Assembly (NCBI GenBank): GCA_009760855.2
Contig: WPIO01000655.1
Span: forward strand, 1-13,952
DNA length: 13,952 nucleotides
Origin: Cristatella mucedo
Lineage: Eukaryota; Bryozoa; Phylactolaemata; Cristatellidae
Reading direction: 5' to 3'
Shown: positions 1 to 6,464 of the stretch, one piece after another
How positions within the stretch are numbered: the stretch's first letter is position 1
Layout of the letters: every line of letters starts with the position of its first letter
Notes under the pieces: model-generated
The model's database searches: none
Told to the model about the DNA's origin: nothing
Seen by the model: the letters and a program-made list of their open reading frames with translations, nothing else
Made by a program: the position numbers and the translations under genes

Positions 1-63
1 CTCACCTCCTAACAACAGTCAAATATGGGCTTATTACTCCGGCGGGCCAACCTATCGCCTGCC

Positions 64-238
64 ATTAATAATCCTCGCTTACTAACCAATAAACCTCTGG
101 TAAAGATCGACCTTATTTCTGAAAATGGGTCTAGACCTGCTCGCCCTAACTGATACTGGGCTATTACCGATAATCTGTCTGAACATTAAAGAGTCTAACT
201 CGACTGGTCTCTCATTCTTTAAACCCCTAGATAGATAT
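64..238 (+). pseudogene. LINE endonuclease, N-terminal fragment
   Basis: The first frame (from 64) reads INNPRLLTNKPLVKIDLI, which matches the usual start of an APE-like LINE endonuclease (the pattern N-x-RSL-x-NK). A one-base frameshift near 127 moves to the next frame, which reads GLDLLALTDTGLLP. This is the counterpart of the family's conserved LDLLALTETWL, whose glutamate is a metal-binding active-site residue; here it is Asp, and the following Trp is Gly. The match fades after SFFKPLDR near 235, just before an AT-rich block. The first 63 bases of the window may be the ORF start or 5' UTR, but I could not assign them. Confidence 0.65.
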
Positions 239-736
239 AAATATATAAATTTAATATATTGATTGATTTAATAGCGCTTAGCTAGGTTACATAACTGTCA
301 GGTGTTCATAGGTACCTTGTGGTGAATAGTGGGATATTCCAGCATAAAACATTGCTGATCGAAAGCTTGGCAATAACGAGAATTATTTGAGAAACTCTGC
401 CGATCAACTCACATTAAATAGTTTCGAAACGTCCCCACTTGACCTGCAAGTTTAGACATAATTTGAGGAAAAAGTTCGTACGTGTGATTTTAGTAATTAT
501 TAAATGAAATTAAAAATGTACTGAATTTAATAATGACTCACAGTAAATGTACGGCGCACACATTTTTCCTTAACCTTCTATATATATGCAGTAGGTGCTA
601 TTCTGAAGAATAATCTAGACAATAATTGATGTTTGTTAATAGCTGTAGCTATAAGATTGCTCGTAGTTACTGCTAAAGAAAAGGTGTGTCTACGTTCGTT
701 TTTATTTCTGAATTCCTAAACTGGCAATAATCTATC
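239..736. other. AT-rich block interrupting the endonuclease; no gene seen
   Basis: In related LINEs, only a few residues separate the segment ending here as SFFKPLDR from the glycine-rich GGGVAV segment that resumes at 737 as GGAAAV. About 500 bases lie between them in this copy. The block is AT-rich, starts with a run built of ATA and TAT steps (about 228-262), and has no open frame with recognisable protein and no clear terminal inverted repeats. I infer an insertion into the LINE, but its identity and exact ends are unknown. Confidence 0.5.
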
Positions 737-1170
737 AAGACTGCAGGTGGAGCTGCTGCTGTCATGCTCTCGAAAATCAACTTCAAGCCGTTTGAAGTAC
801 CCTTGAAGCAGTCTTTTTGAATTGATTGTCTTGATTCCTAGTGAAAACAAGCTACCGTTGGTGGCAGTAGTCGATCGCCCACCAGGTACAAAATCCTCCT
901 TTTTCTCAGATTTCTCCGATCTCATTTCGATTCCATGTGTAAAAACTCGATCCTTTCTCATTATGGATGATTTCAACATTAGCTTCCATAACTTATCTGA
1001 CGACTTGAGCACTGAATTTCGTGCATTGACTGACTCATTGTCTTCTCGTGGCTCCTGTGCACGGCCAAACTCACGTCAGGGTCGCACACTCGACCACGTT
1101 TTCTCATACGACATCTGCTTCATCTACAATTAGTACCAACTCATGCTTATCTGACCACATGCAGATCTCA
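737..1170 (+). pseudogene. LINE APE-type endonuclease, core and C-terminal part
   Basis: From 737 the frame reads KTAGGAAAVMLSKINFKPFE, the counterpart of the family's GGGVAV strand. After a frameshift near 810 the frame in register with 822 stays open to 1133 and reads LVAVVDRPPG (family VYRPPG), FFSDFSDLIS, and FLIMDDFNI at 954-980, the counterpart of the catalytic GDFN motif with Gly changed to Asp. RQGRTLDHVFS matches the family's HxxGHTLDLVFS. A further frameshift near 1110 leads to SCLSDHMQISF, whose SDH at 1150-1158 is the terminal catalytic Asp-His motif of APE-like nucleases. The order and spacing agree with one domain about 220 residues long. Frameshifts and substitutions in active-site motifs mean the enzyme is dead. 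Confidence 0.8.
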
Positions 1171-1223
1171 TTCAATCTACAGTGATTTCCAGCTTTCTCC
1201 TCCACTAAAATCACTGTGAATCG

Positions 1224-1901
1224 AGAAACCTCAAGAAACTTGACGTCGATGCTGTCCGTTCGAGTATATCTGCATCGCTTCTGCTGCTCTGTTCCACCTC
1301 CGATCTGTCACCCTTGATGAATAGCTACAACATGATACTAGCTGACAAGCTAGACGAGTTTGCACTTCTGACTAAGCACACTGCCTGCCCTCGACCAGAC
1401 GGCCTGTGGTTTTCCGCAAACATTATTCTTGCTATGTCTGCCAAGCACGAGCTTGAAAAACATACCAAAGATCAGGACTGACTGTCCATCGACAGGCATA
1501 CAAGGGCTATTGTTGATCGTACCAATCAATACTAGCAAATATCAAGTCTAGCTTCTATATTAACATTGTTTAATCACAGATGCACAATCTAAAAAATGCT
1601 GATGTCGACGTTCAACAATCACTTTTAACCACTATCAGATTTGCTCCTTACCTGATGACCCTTGTGATGATCTCCCTGATCGCTACTGTCAATTCTTTGT
1701 CTACAAGATAGACAAGATCAGAGAGTCAATCCCTGCGGTGGCAGCATCCCCTTTGGCTGCTGTCCCTCGATTCCTGGCTCCACTTCAATGTTTAACATTT
1801 AAAAGGGCACTAGACGACAACAAGCCCTTGAGACCCCATGCCCACTGTCCAGCTCCTTTGTTACATTAATCTGCTGCTTCCATGCATGACTTACATCATT
1901 A
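1224..1901 (+). pseudogene. LINE linker and start of the reverse transcriptase
   Basis: An open stretch at 1224-1481 reads RNLKKLDVDAVRSSI, then LADKLDEFALLTKHTA and RPDGLWFSANI. These match the linker of CR1/L2-type ORF2 proteins (patterns RNLKKID, LDKHAPLKTK and RP-x-PWFN). The frame continues past a stop as LSIDRHTRAIVDRTNQY, the usual basic helix region. Later frames show QFFVYKIDKIRESIPAV (about 1690-1737) and PLRPHAHCPAPLLH, the counterpart of the CPLDPLPT-x-LLK segment that opens the RT. The last trace is LLLPCMTYIIIM (about 1871-1906), equal to the family's LLPVITKIINLS. The RT resumes at 2387 with LASGHVPAAFKKA, which normally follows directly, so a foreign piece separates the two. 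Confidence 0.75.
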
Positions 1902-2381
1902 TTATGTCAGAGCAAAGTTCTTAAGCTGACCCACAAGGCCAGCCACGGCTTGGCTCCTTCATACCTAGCTGAACTGCTGCATCAGTTTCAGCCTGTTCGC
2001 GCCCTCAAGTCCTGTGTGGAAAATAGATTAGCTGTCCCATTCCTCCGCTTAAAGACAGTTGGCGACAGACGCTTTAGCTCTGCAGGTCCTAGACTGTGGT
2101 ACTCGCTTCCACAATTCTTACGCAACGACATCTACTCTCCAACTGCCGACTATGGCACATCTTTTTCAGCGGTCCTGAGCTGCTACTTCAATGCTACTCA
2201 CTACCTCAACTGCTCTCCTAACTCTGCTATGCTTCCCACTTTCTCTTTGTTGCATGAGACGAAGTCTGTTGGGTACCGAATGCGTACCGAAAGCCGCTTA
2301 GGCTGTGAGTGTGCTATACAAAACTCTCATGCCTAACACCCCCACATGGTTTTTATGACTCGGTGGAGTTACTGACGGAGA
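1902..2381 (+). mobile_element. Nested, 5'-truncated LINE 3' fragment with an open C-terminal ORF
   Basis: The frame open from at least 1911 to the stop at 2334-2336 (about 141 codons) reads KVLKLTHKASHGLAPSYLAE, then VGDRRFSSAGPRLWYSLP. These match the conserved C-terminal region of CR1/L2/Rex-type LINE proteins (KILLLTYKALHGLAPSYLSELL ... RAFSVAAPRLWNSLP in generic form). No RT precedes it, so it is a typical 5'-truncated insert. It sits inside the RT start of the larger LINE. The flanks carry a similar short sequence: tacatcatta at 1892-1901 and tacattacatta at 2382-2393, consistent with a target-site duplication plus a two-base difference. The intact frame, unlike its host, suggests a more recent insertion. 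The stretch after about 2150 is not recognised and may be 3' UTR. It shows no ATT-type tail. Confidence 0.7.
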
Positions 2382-3150
2382 TACATTACATTAGCCTCAG
2401 GTCATGTCCCAGCTGCTTTCAAAAAAGCTTAAGTCAGGCCAATTTTTAAGAAAGTGACACTACACCAAGAGAACTTAGTGTATTCCGCCCAGTCTTCATT
2501 CTGCCATTCATATCAAAGATATTGAGGCGATTCGTTGCAGACCAGCTGAACTCATATATTTAAACTTCAAACCTTGCTAGTAAGTTCCAGTTCCGTCTTT
2601 AGAGCTGATCACTCCAGAGAAACGGCAGTGCATAGGGTGAACCACGACCTCCTTAGGGATGCGGAATATGGGTAAAGTATCTCTGCTTGGTTTGCTTGTT
2701 GTTTCGGCAGCTTTTAATACTATCGATCACCAAGTTATTCTTGAGCACATCTCATATTGGCTGGGTATCACTGGCATTGCTCTGCAATCTTTCAGGTCCT
2801 ACCTTAGTGGGAGACTCCAGAGTATTGAAGTAAAATGACAAAGATCATCCGAGGCACCTTTAAAATGTGGGGTGCCTTAGGGGCTCTCTGTTAGGTCTGG
2901 TTATTTTCACGCTTTATACTGCCCCCTCTTGCCGATGTGATTGCCATGCACAACCTAGGCTTTCACTTCTATGCAGATGACACTCGGTTGTGCCTTTGCT
3001 TTAATCACTCCTAGCCATCGACCACCTCAAATTCTCTGAGTCGATCGATGTTCATACTGATGACAGTGCCGTATGAATGACATCAAATTTTATTAAATTA
3101 AAATAATGATAGAGCTAAATAAATAGTTATAGGCGAACCGAGTTTGATTC
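2382..3150 (+). pseudogene. LINE reverse transcriptase domain
   Basis: Successive frames read LASGHVPAAFKKA (2390-2431), FRPVFILPFISKILRRFVAD (about 2485-2545), FRADHSRETAVHRVNHDLL (about 2600-2655), VSLLGLLVVSAAFNTIDH (2677-2730), WLGITGIALQSFRSYLSG (about 2759-2812) and GFHFYADDTRLCLCF (2958-3002). These are the RT fingers and palm motifs in order. The palm motif C, YADD, is intact at 2970-2981. Motif A is not: the family's LLDLSAAFD reads LLVVSAAFN at 2692-2718, so both aspartates, including the catalytic one, are lost. The distal palm trace NFIKLK ... IVIGEP (about 3084-3140) matches DFLKLN-x-DKTE-x-LVIG. At least five frame changes and several stops occur. From about 2820 onward the segment is repeated at 6465. 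Confidence 0.85.
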
Positions 3151-3162
3151 AGAAAGTGGAAG

Positions 3163-3177
3163 AAAAAAAAAAAAAAA
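3163..3177 (+). repeat. A15 homopolymer
   Basis: There are 15 consecutive A bases in the RT-to-C-terminal linker of LINE copy 1. The second copy has only six A bases at the same point (6810-6815), so this is slippage expansion within a decayed element, not an element tail. Confidence 0.9.
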
Positions 3178-3239
3178 CGGCTCTGCCAGCATATCACGTG
3201 TTGAATCTGCACAAAATCAGACCTGTGAAAAATCAAAAT

Positions 3240-3940
3240 GTTATGTTTTTAAAGCGACCTCTCGTTAGACGACCACATCAGCTCCACTGCCAAGCCTACC
3301 TATTTTCAGCTGCATGAGAGTAATAAAAATCGGGCTTGTTTAGGTAAGGATAGCACATCTAAGCTGTTCTATGCATTTATGACATCCCGATTTTATTTCT
3401 CTAACTCGCTGCTTGTTGGCCTGCCGGCATGCTTAATCAGGTGCATACAGCTGCTGCTAAACTCTGCAGCTAGGCTTGTCTGTCATTGGCATTGCGGTCT
3501 CGGCAGAGCACCACTTCTCGCCGACCTCCACTGGATACCAGTGAAGCAACGGATTAAGGTCGCTCACTTTTAGGTCTCCTAATTCTTTGGCTCCAGCCTG
3601 TCTATCAGATCTACTCCCCCACCAGGCCAAGCATCATGCCACCAGCTTTTGGGAAAATTACATTTTACTTATTAATAGTGCAAATCTCAAATTATTTACA
3701 GACCATGCATCTAGTTCGCATGCTCCCGAAGCCCAAAACTCACTCCCGACTTTGGTTAAAACATCCCCTGACTTGACCACATTTAAAAGAATCTCAAAAC
3801 GCACGTTTTTTCGGATAGCATTTAGTGGATCTCTGTTATTCATTCTTCATGTTCTTATGCATGCCGATACTGTGCATGCTGCCACTAACCACACTTGCAT
3901 ACTGATGCTGTGCATGTCGCCTCTAACCACATTATATATA
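3240..3940 (+). pseudogene. LINE C-terminal domain and 3' end, copy 1
   Basis: The frame entering at about 3256 reads LDDHISSTAKPTYFQLHES. A frame open at 3379-3573 then reads FMTSRFYFSNSLLVGLPACL, IQLLLNSAARLVC and PLLADLHWIPVKQRI. These match the region after the RT in CR1/L2-type ORF2 (generic FITSRLDYCNSLL-x-GLP, LQ-x-QNSAARL and LHWLPVKQRI). A shifted frame continues with LAPACLSDLLPHQA (about 3586-3627) and LPTLVKTSPDLTTFKRI, the last conserved block. The element ends near 3935 within a 38-bp tandem duplication. The close parallel at 6860-7592 and weaker ones at 5926-6200 and 9820-10230 show that this is a repeat family. Confidence 0.85.
3859..3934 (+). repeat. 38-bp tandem duplication at LINE 3' end (copy 1)
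   Basis: Two adjacent 38-base units (3859-3896 and 3897-3934) both contain a ctgtgcatg core and end in ctaaccaca; 30 of 38 positions agree. The same doubled unit occurs at 7517-7592, but the LINE fragment at 5926-6346 has it only once (near 6173-6210). Confidence 0.85.
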
Positions 3941-3944
3941 TAGT

Positions 3945-4520
3945 TTTATTCAAGTTTAGGCTTCATGGTAGTCATAATAATACTCTCAACAGTTTTGTTC
4001 TTAACCGTGGCTATGATTTAAGGTAGCAGTTTATATGTTTAACTTTTTACTTGTCTCTTTACAAGTGAAATCCAGGCTGCCGTAAAAAGTGACTAATTTT
4101 TTCGTATTCTGCTAAAACGTTAGTGCTGCATCATGGCCTCTATACAATGAATTAAAATTCAGCATTCTGTCAAGAGCTCTTTAACAATATCTCGCAAATA
4201 TGATAATTATTTATTGGCACAGGTTTGAAGTTACTTTAATCAATGATGAGTGAGAAACCCTATCTGCGTTCGGAATTATGACAGAGGAAGCAAAAAGATA
4301 AGACTGCATAGCCCTCATTTAGTCATTGCTCTTTATTGGTGCCGAGTTATATTTGCGATGCATTGCTAGGCTGATTTCTAAACATAACGTGGTTATTGAA
4401 TCACCTGCCTTGCTGTAAAGCATAGCTGAAGCCCAAGTGATTGCTAGATTAGAACACTATTTGAGTTCATAGATGGTTCCTAAGTTAAAAGATCTGAGAG
4501 AAGGAATTGTAACTTATTAT
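3945..4520. other. Non-LINE spacer within duplicated unit; no gene seen
   Basis: The sequence is AT-rich and has no convincing frame. It is conserved in the second unit at about 7600-8200, including a near-identical 20-base block at 4002-4021 and 7659-7678. It may belong to the 3' region of the minus-strand transposase-like remnant next to it, or to the original host DNA. Confidence 0.6.
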
Positions 4521-4525
4521 AAATC

Positions 4526-5319
4526 TCAATCGTTAAGATAGACAGTTAAACAATTGCAGTCGGTGTTGTTAAAAGCTTTACATTTCTTGCTTTTTGAACT
4601 CTTGGAGAACATTTCTTTAATGTTCGGAGGAACTAAATCTCTATCACTGAACATTTTTGGCCAGCCAACCGCCAGTCTTTGCTCACAGATAAACGACGAG
4701 ATATTAGTGTAACTTCTAATGTATAAATTCACCTTTCAAGATCGGACACTGAAGTTTTAAGACTCAATAAAATTCTAAGAAAAGCTACTGAAAGAAAGGG
4801 AAATGTTTTTATTAACCAGTAGTGCCAGTTTAATTGCAAGACCACTTGGTGATTCCTAGTCTGGGTAAGCCGCTAGGCATAGGCTTGCATCTCTGTGTGT
4901 GTTTCAGTTCTGTCCACGTCCTCCTTGCTGTCTCCATGTAAGCAACTCCTCCAGAGATTTGCACTCACTAAGGATATCAACTTCGGATTTTTCAGAACTC
5001 TTAAAGATTTCATGACCAAACCCAGATAATGCGGTATGTTGTTGAATCTGATTGAACCTTTCTGTTATACATCCTGTAAGCACATCTTGACCACTGCAAT
5101 TAAAGTTTAACTTATTGAGCTCCGTGGGAAGCTGCAAAGGCTCATTATGATCAAACAGCCTTTTGTTTTTCAGTGTTGCTTTCTTTCAAAAATTGCTTAT
5201 GTCCGCCACTCTTTAGCAACTTGAATTGTATCAGCCAATATTGTGTGGCGTTGCTTGGCTCTTACTTTATTAAAGGCCGCCCTCTGCTGAGATGTTAGCT
5301 CAAATCTGACCTTAAAGTC
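4526..5319 (-). pseudogene. hAT-like transposase C-terminal remnant, copy 1
   Basis: Three minus-strand blocks read like one protein. Block one (5319-5197) reads DFKVRFELTSQQ and HTILADTIQVAKEW. Block two (5150-4904) reads LPTELNKLNFNCSG, then ERFNQIQQHTALSGFG and DILSECKSLEELL. Block three (4732-4526) reads SDRDLVPPNIKEMFSK and ends in a basic stretch. The order of an A-x-x-W segment, a charged run, an RF ... FGF segment, a C-x-x-LE segment and an ERDL ... F-K-x-RK ending resembles the DUF4371/ZMYM-type hAT transposases with their C-terminal dimerisation domain. That family match is from memory of patterns, not a search. Similar blocks in the second unit, with substitutions but kept residues, support real coding ancestry. 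Stops and frameshifts between blocks make it a pseudogene. No terminal inverted repeats or N-terminal zinc finger were found. Confidence 0.45.
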
Positions 5320-5547
5320 TATTCAAGTTTTCATCGATCGACTATGTTAACTGTTTAGGCTCTATATAACTATCTTATCATAGGCTTCTTGACAACCTTC
5401 TCGCAACATTGCTTCTCTTCGTATTCACCTACAGAAGACATTATAGCACCAAGTTCACCTTTAATGCATAATCTAAATCTTTGGCTTACCTGCAGTTCCT
5501 TGAATAAATAAATCCTGACTGATTACACAGTCTCTTTTTATAGCGAC

Positions 5548-5683
5548 TGAAGAGCCTTTACGGTTATCACCACTACTTACAGCAGCGATAAAGGATCGCC
5601 CACTGCAGGAATCGAACCCACGACCTTGGGACCGTGATCGTGAAAGCAACTGCCTTACCTAGTGTGCCATTGCGGCTCACCAT
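5548..5683 (-). mobile_element. tRNA-derived SINE, copy 1 (A and B boxes present)
   Basis: Read on the minus strand, the element starts with tgagccgcaatggcacacta. This includes TGGCACACTAG (5670-5660), which fits the RNA polymerase III A box TRGYNNARNNG with one mismatch. About 40 bases further, GGTTCGATTCC (5619-5609) is a perfect B box. The body that follows (gatcctttatcgctgctg) can fold: TATCGCTGCT and AGTGGTGATA pair over 10 positions, with G-U pairs in the RNA. A tRNA-like head with an unrelated body is the SINE layout. The missing acceptor stem and the second copy at 5819 argue against a working tRNA gene. I do not know its family name. The 3' end is set only by where similarity to the second copy stops. 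Confidence 0.75.
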
Positions 5684-5818
5684 ACTATCGCTTCAATACG
5701 ACCGTAACTGTAGGAGACCAACAGCTTCGTTTCTACCGTAAAACTACATACCTGAAACTTCTCTCGCGGAGTATGTGATTAGACCGGGCAAGCCAAGGGG
5801 AAGCAAACCTGAATGCTA

Positions 5819-5925
5819 CTGAGCCGTGATGGCACACTAGGTAAGTTGGTTGCTTTTTAGTACCGAAGTCCGAAGTTGTGGGTGATCCTTTATCGCCACT
5901 GCAAGAGGTGGCGATAGCCGTCAAA
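5819..5925 (+). mobile_element. tRNA-derived SINE, copy 2 (B box deleted)
   Basis: This copy lies in the opposite orientation to the one at 5548-5683, with a spacer of about 135 bases. It starts tgagccgtgatggcacacta and keeps the same A box (TGGCACACTAG, 5830-5840). At the B box it jumps from gttgtggg straight to tgatcctttatcgcc, so the 18 bases that hold most of the B box in copy 1 are missing. The body hairpin is perfect here: TATCGCCAC (5891-5899) pairs with GTGGCGATA (5908-5916) across an 8-base loop. Without its B box the copy should not be transcribed by polymerase III from its own promoter (inference). It runs directly into a LINE 3' fragment. Confidence 0.75.
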
Positions 5926-6098
5926 CCGGCTTTTCGGAAATCAACAGTTAACCAACACCTCGTACAAAACCTTAAATCCTTTGGAGAGCTTGCATTTAGT
6001 GCTTATGCTTCCAAAACCTGGAACTCACTCCCGACCAACGTCACAACATTCCCTGACTTGACCACGGTCAAAAATAACTTGAAAACAAACCTATTTAG

Positions 6099-6156
6099 GA
6101 CGGCATCCGTCGGTTCCCTGTGATTCGGACAGCATTTGTTTGGTCCTTGTGATTCG
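6099..6156 (+). repeat. 29-bp tandem duplication in LINE copy 3
   Basis: Two exactly adjacent 29-base units (6099-6127 and 6128-6156) both begin with gac and end with tgtgattcg; 22 of 29 positions agree. The other LINE copies in the window have a single unit at this point. The stop codon of the open frame (6121-6123) lies in the first unit. Confidence 0.7.
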
Positions 6157-6329
6157 TCCTTTATGTGCTTCTGCTTGCTGACACTGTGCATGCTGCCACT
6201 AACCATGTTATAATCATGTTGAATATGAAGCATGATATTATTCGCCATTCAATCGCGTTTCCCTTTGCAGCAACTATATAGCCCCTAGAAAGAAGCTGAG
6301 TTCTCTGAGGGCGCTTTTTTTTCAAATGC

Positions 6330-6346
6330 ATTATTATTATTATTAT
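6330..6346 (+). repeat. ATT microsatellite, LINE 3' tail
   Basis: Five ATT units plus AT follow the gagggcgct 3' signature of LINE copy 3. Short trinucleotide repeats of this sort are a known end of L2-like LINEs, which insert with microsatellite tails and not poly-A. Confidence 0.8.
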
Positions 6347-6398
6347 AAAGGCACATATGTCGCTAAACAAAGGAGTCTGCGTTTATTCAGCTAGTATG

Positions 6399-6414
6399 TA
6401 TTTATTTATTTATT
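6399..6414 (+). repeat. TTTA microsatellite
   Basis: About four tetranucleotide units lie in the short unassigned stretch (6347-6464) between LINE copy 3 and duplicated unit B. Confidence 0.8.
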
Positions 6415-6464
6415 CGATGGACTGCTGCAAAATGATTCTGACAAGTGGCTGAAACTTTTCAGCC

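Larger units (their letters stand above)
64..3940 (+). mobile_element. Near-complete, dead CR1/L2-type LINE interrupted by two insertions
   Basis: The plus strand shows the parts of one non-LTR retrotransposon ORF2 in their normal order: endonuclease start (64-238), endonuclease core (737-1170), linker (1224-1901), reverse transcriptase (2382-3150) and C-terminal domain (3240-3940). Removing the blocks 239-736 and 1902-2381 leaves about 2.9 kb, close to what an ORF2 of this class needs. The known role of such a protein is target-primed reverse transcription: the endonuclease nicks DNA and the RT copies the element RNA there. This copy has frameshifts and stops in every domain, so it cannot encode a working protein. 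The clade (CR1/L2, Jockey superfamily) is inferred from the APE-type endonuclease, the FISKIL, SAAF and YADD RT signatures and the LHWIPVKQRI motif after the RT. No poly-A or microsatellite end is visible; the LINE stops near 3940 at a junction shared with a second copy. Confidence 0.85.
2820..5455 (+). repeat. Direct duplication, unit A (matches 6465-9160)
   Basis: By eye this block can be followed nearly end to end in the block at 6465-9160, in the same orientation, with an offset of about 3640 bases at the left and 3710 at the right. Shared stretches include the RT palm, the LINE C-terminal domain and about 1.5 kb that is not LINE sequence: for example aaccgtggctatgatttaag at 4002 and 7659, and caaacccagataatgc at 5017 and 8717. 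The right border lies near 5450, where gaagacattatagcacc (5435-5451) parallels gaagccgttagagcac (9144-9159) before similarity ends. The left border near 2820 is less certain. Divergence looks like 15-25 percent by rough hand alignment, so the duplication is old. Confidence 0.85.
5926..6346 (+). mobile_element. 5'-truncated LINE 3' end with ATT tail, copy 3
   Basis: The frame open at 5878-6123 enters LINE sequence near 5926 and reads LVQNLKSFGELAFSAYASK, then WNSLPTNVTTFPDLTT and LKTNLFRTA. This is the last conserved block of CR1/L2-type ORF2 (generic GDRAF ... P-x-LWNSLP ... LKTHLFR). The first codons of that open frame come from the SINE before it, so it is a chimera. The DNA parallels LINE copies 1 and 2 at 3640-3934 and 7302-7592. 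The 3' end has cagcaactatatagccccta (6269-6288), tgagggcgct (6306-6315) and then ATT repeats (6330-6346), the ending expected of L2-like elements. A 29-base tandem duplication (6099-6156) overlaps the stop codon. Confidence 0.8.

Noticed and set aside
716-1012. A minus-strand 98-codon open frame
   Set aside because: It lies opposite the LINE endonuclease, whose plus-strand motifs are clear.
822-1133. A 103-codon open frame as a host gene
   Set aside because: It reads as LINE endonuclease (RPPG, DDFN and TLDHVFS motifs), with frameshifts on either side.
1950-2336. A 128-codon open frame as a novel protein
   Set aside because: Its HGLAPSYLAELL and PRLWYSLP segments are the conserved C-terminal part of LINE ORF2; it is a truncated insert.
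3859-3934. CRISPR-like short repeats
   Set aside because: There are only two adjacent units with no spacer, in a eukaryotic LINE context.
5600-5683. A functional tRNA gene on the minus strand
   Set aside because: A good A box and a perfect B box exist, but no acceptor stem or credible anticodon arm, and a second decayed copy with the same body lies nearby, which points to a SINE.
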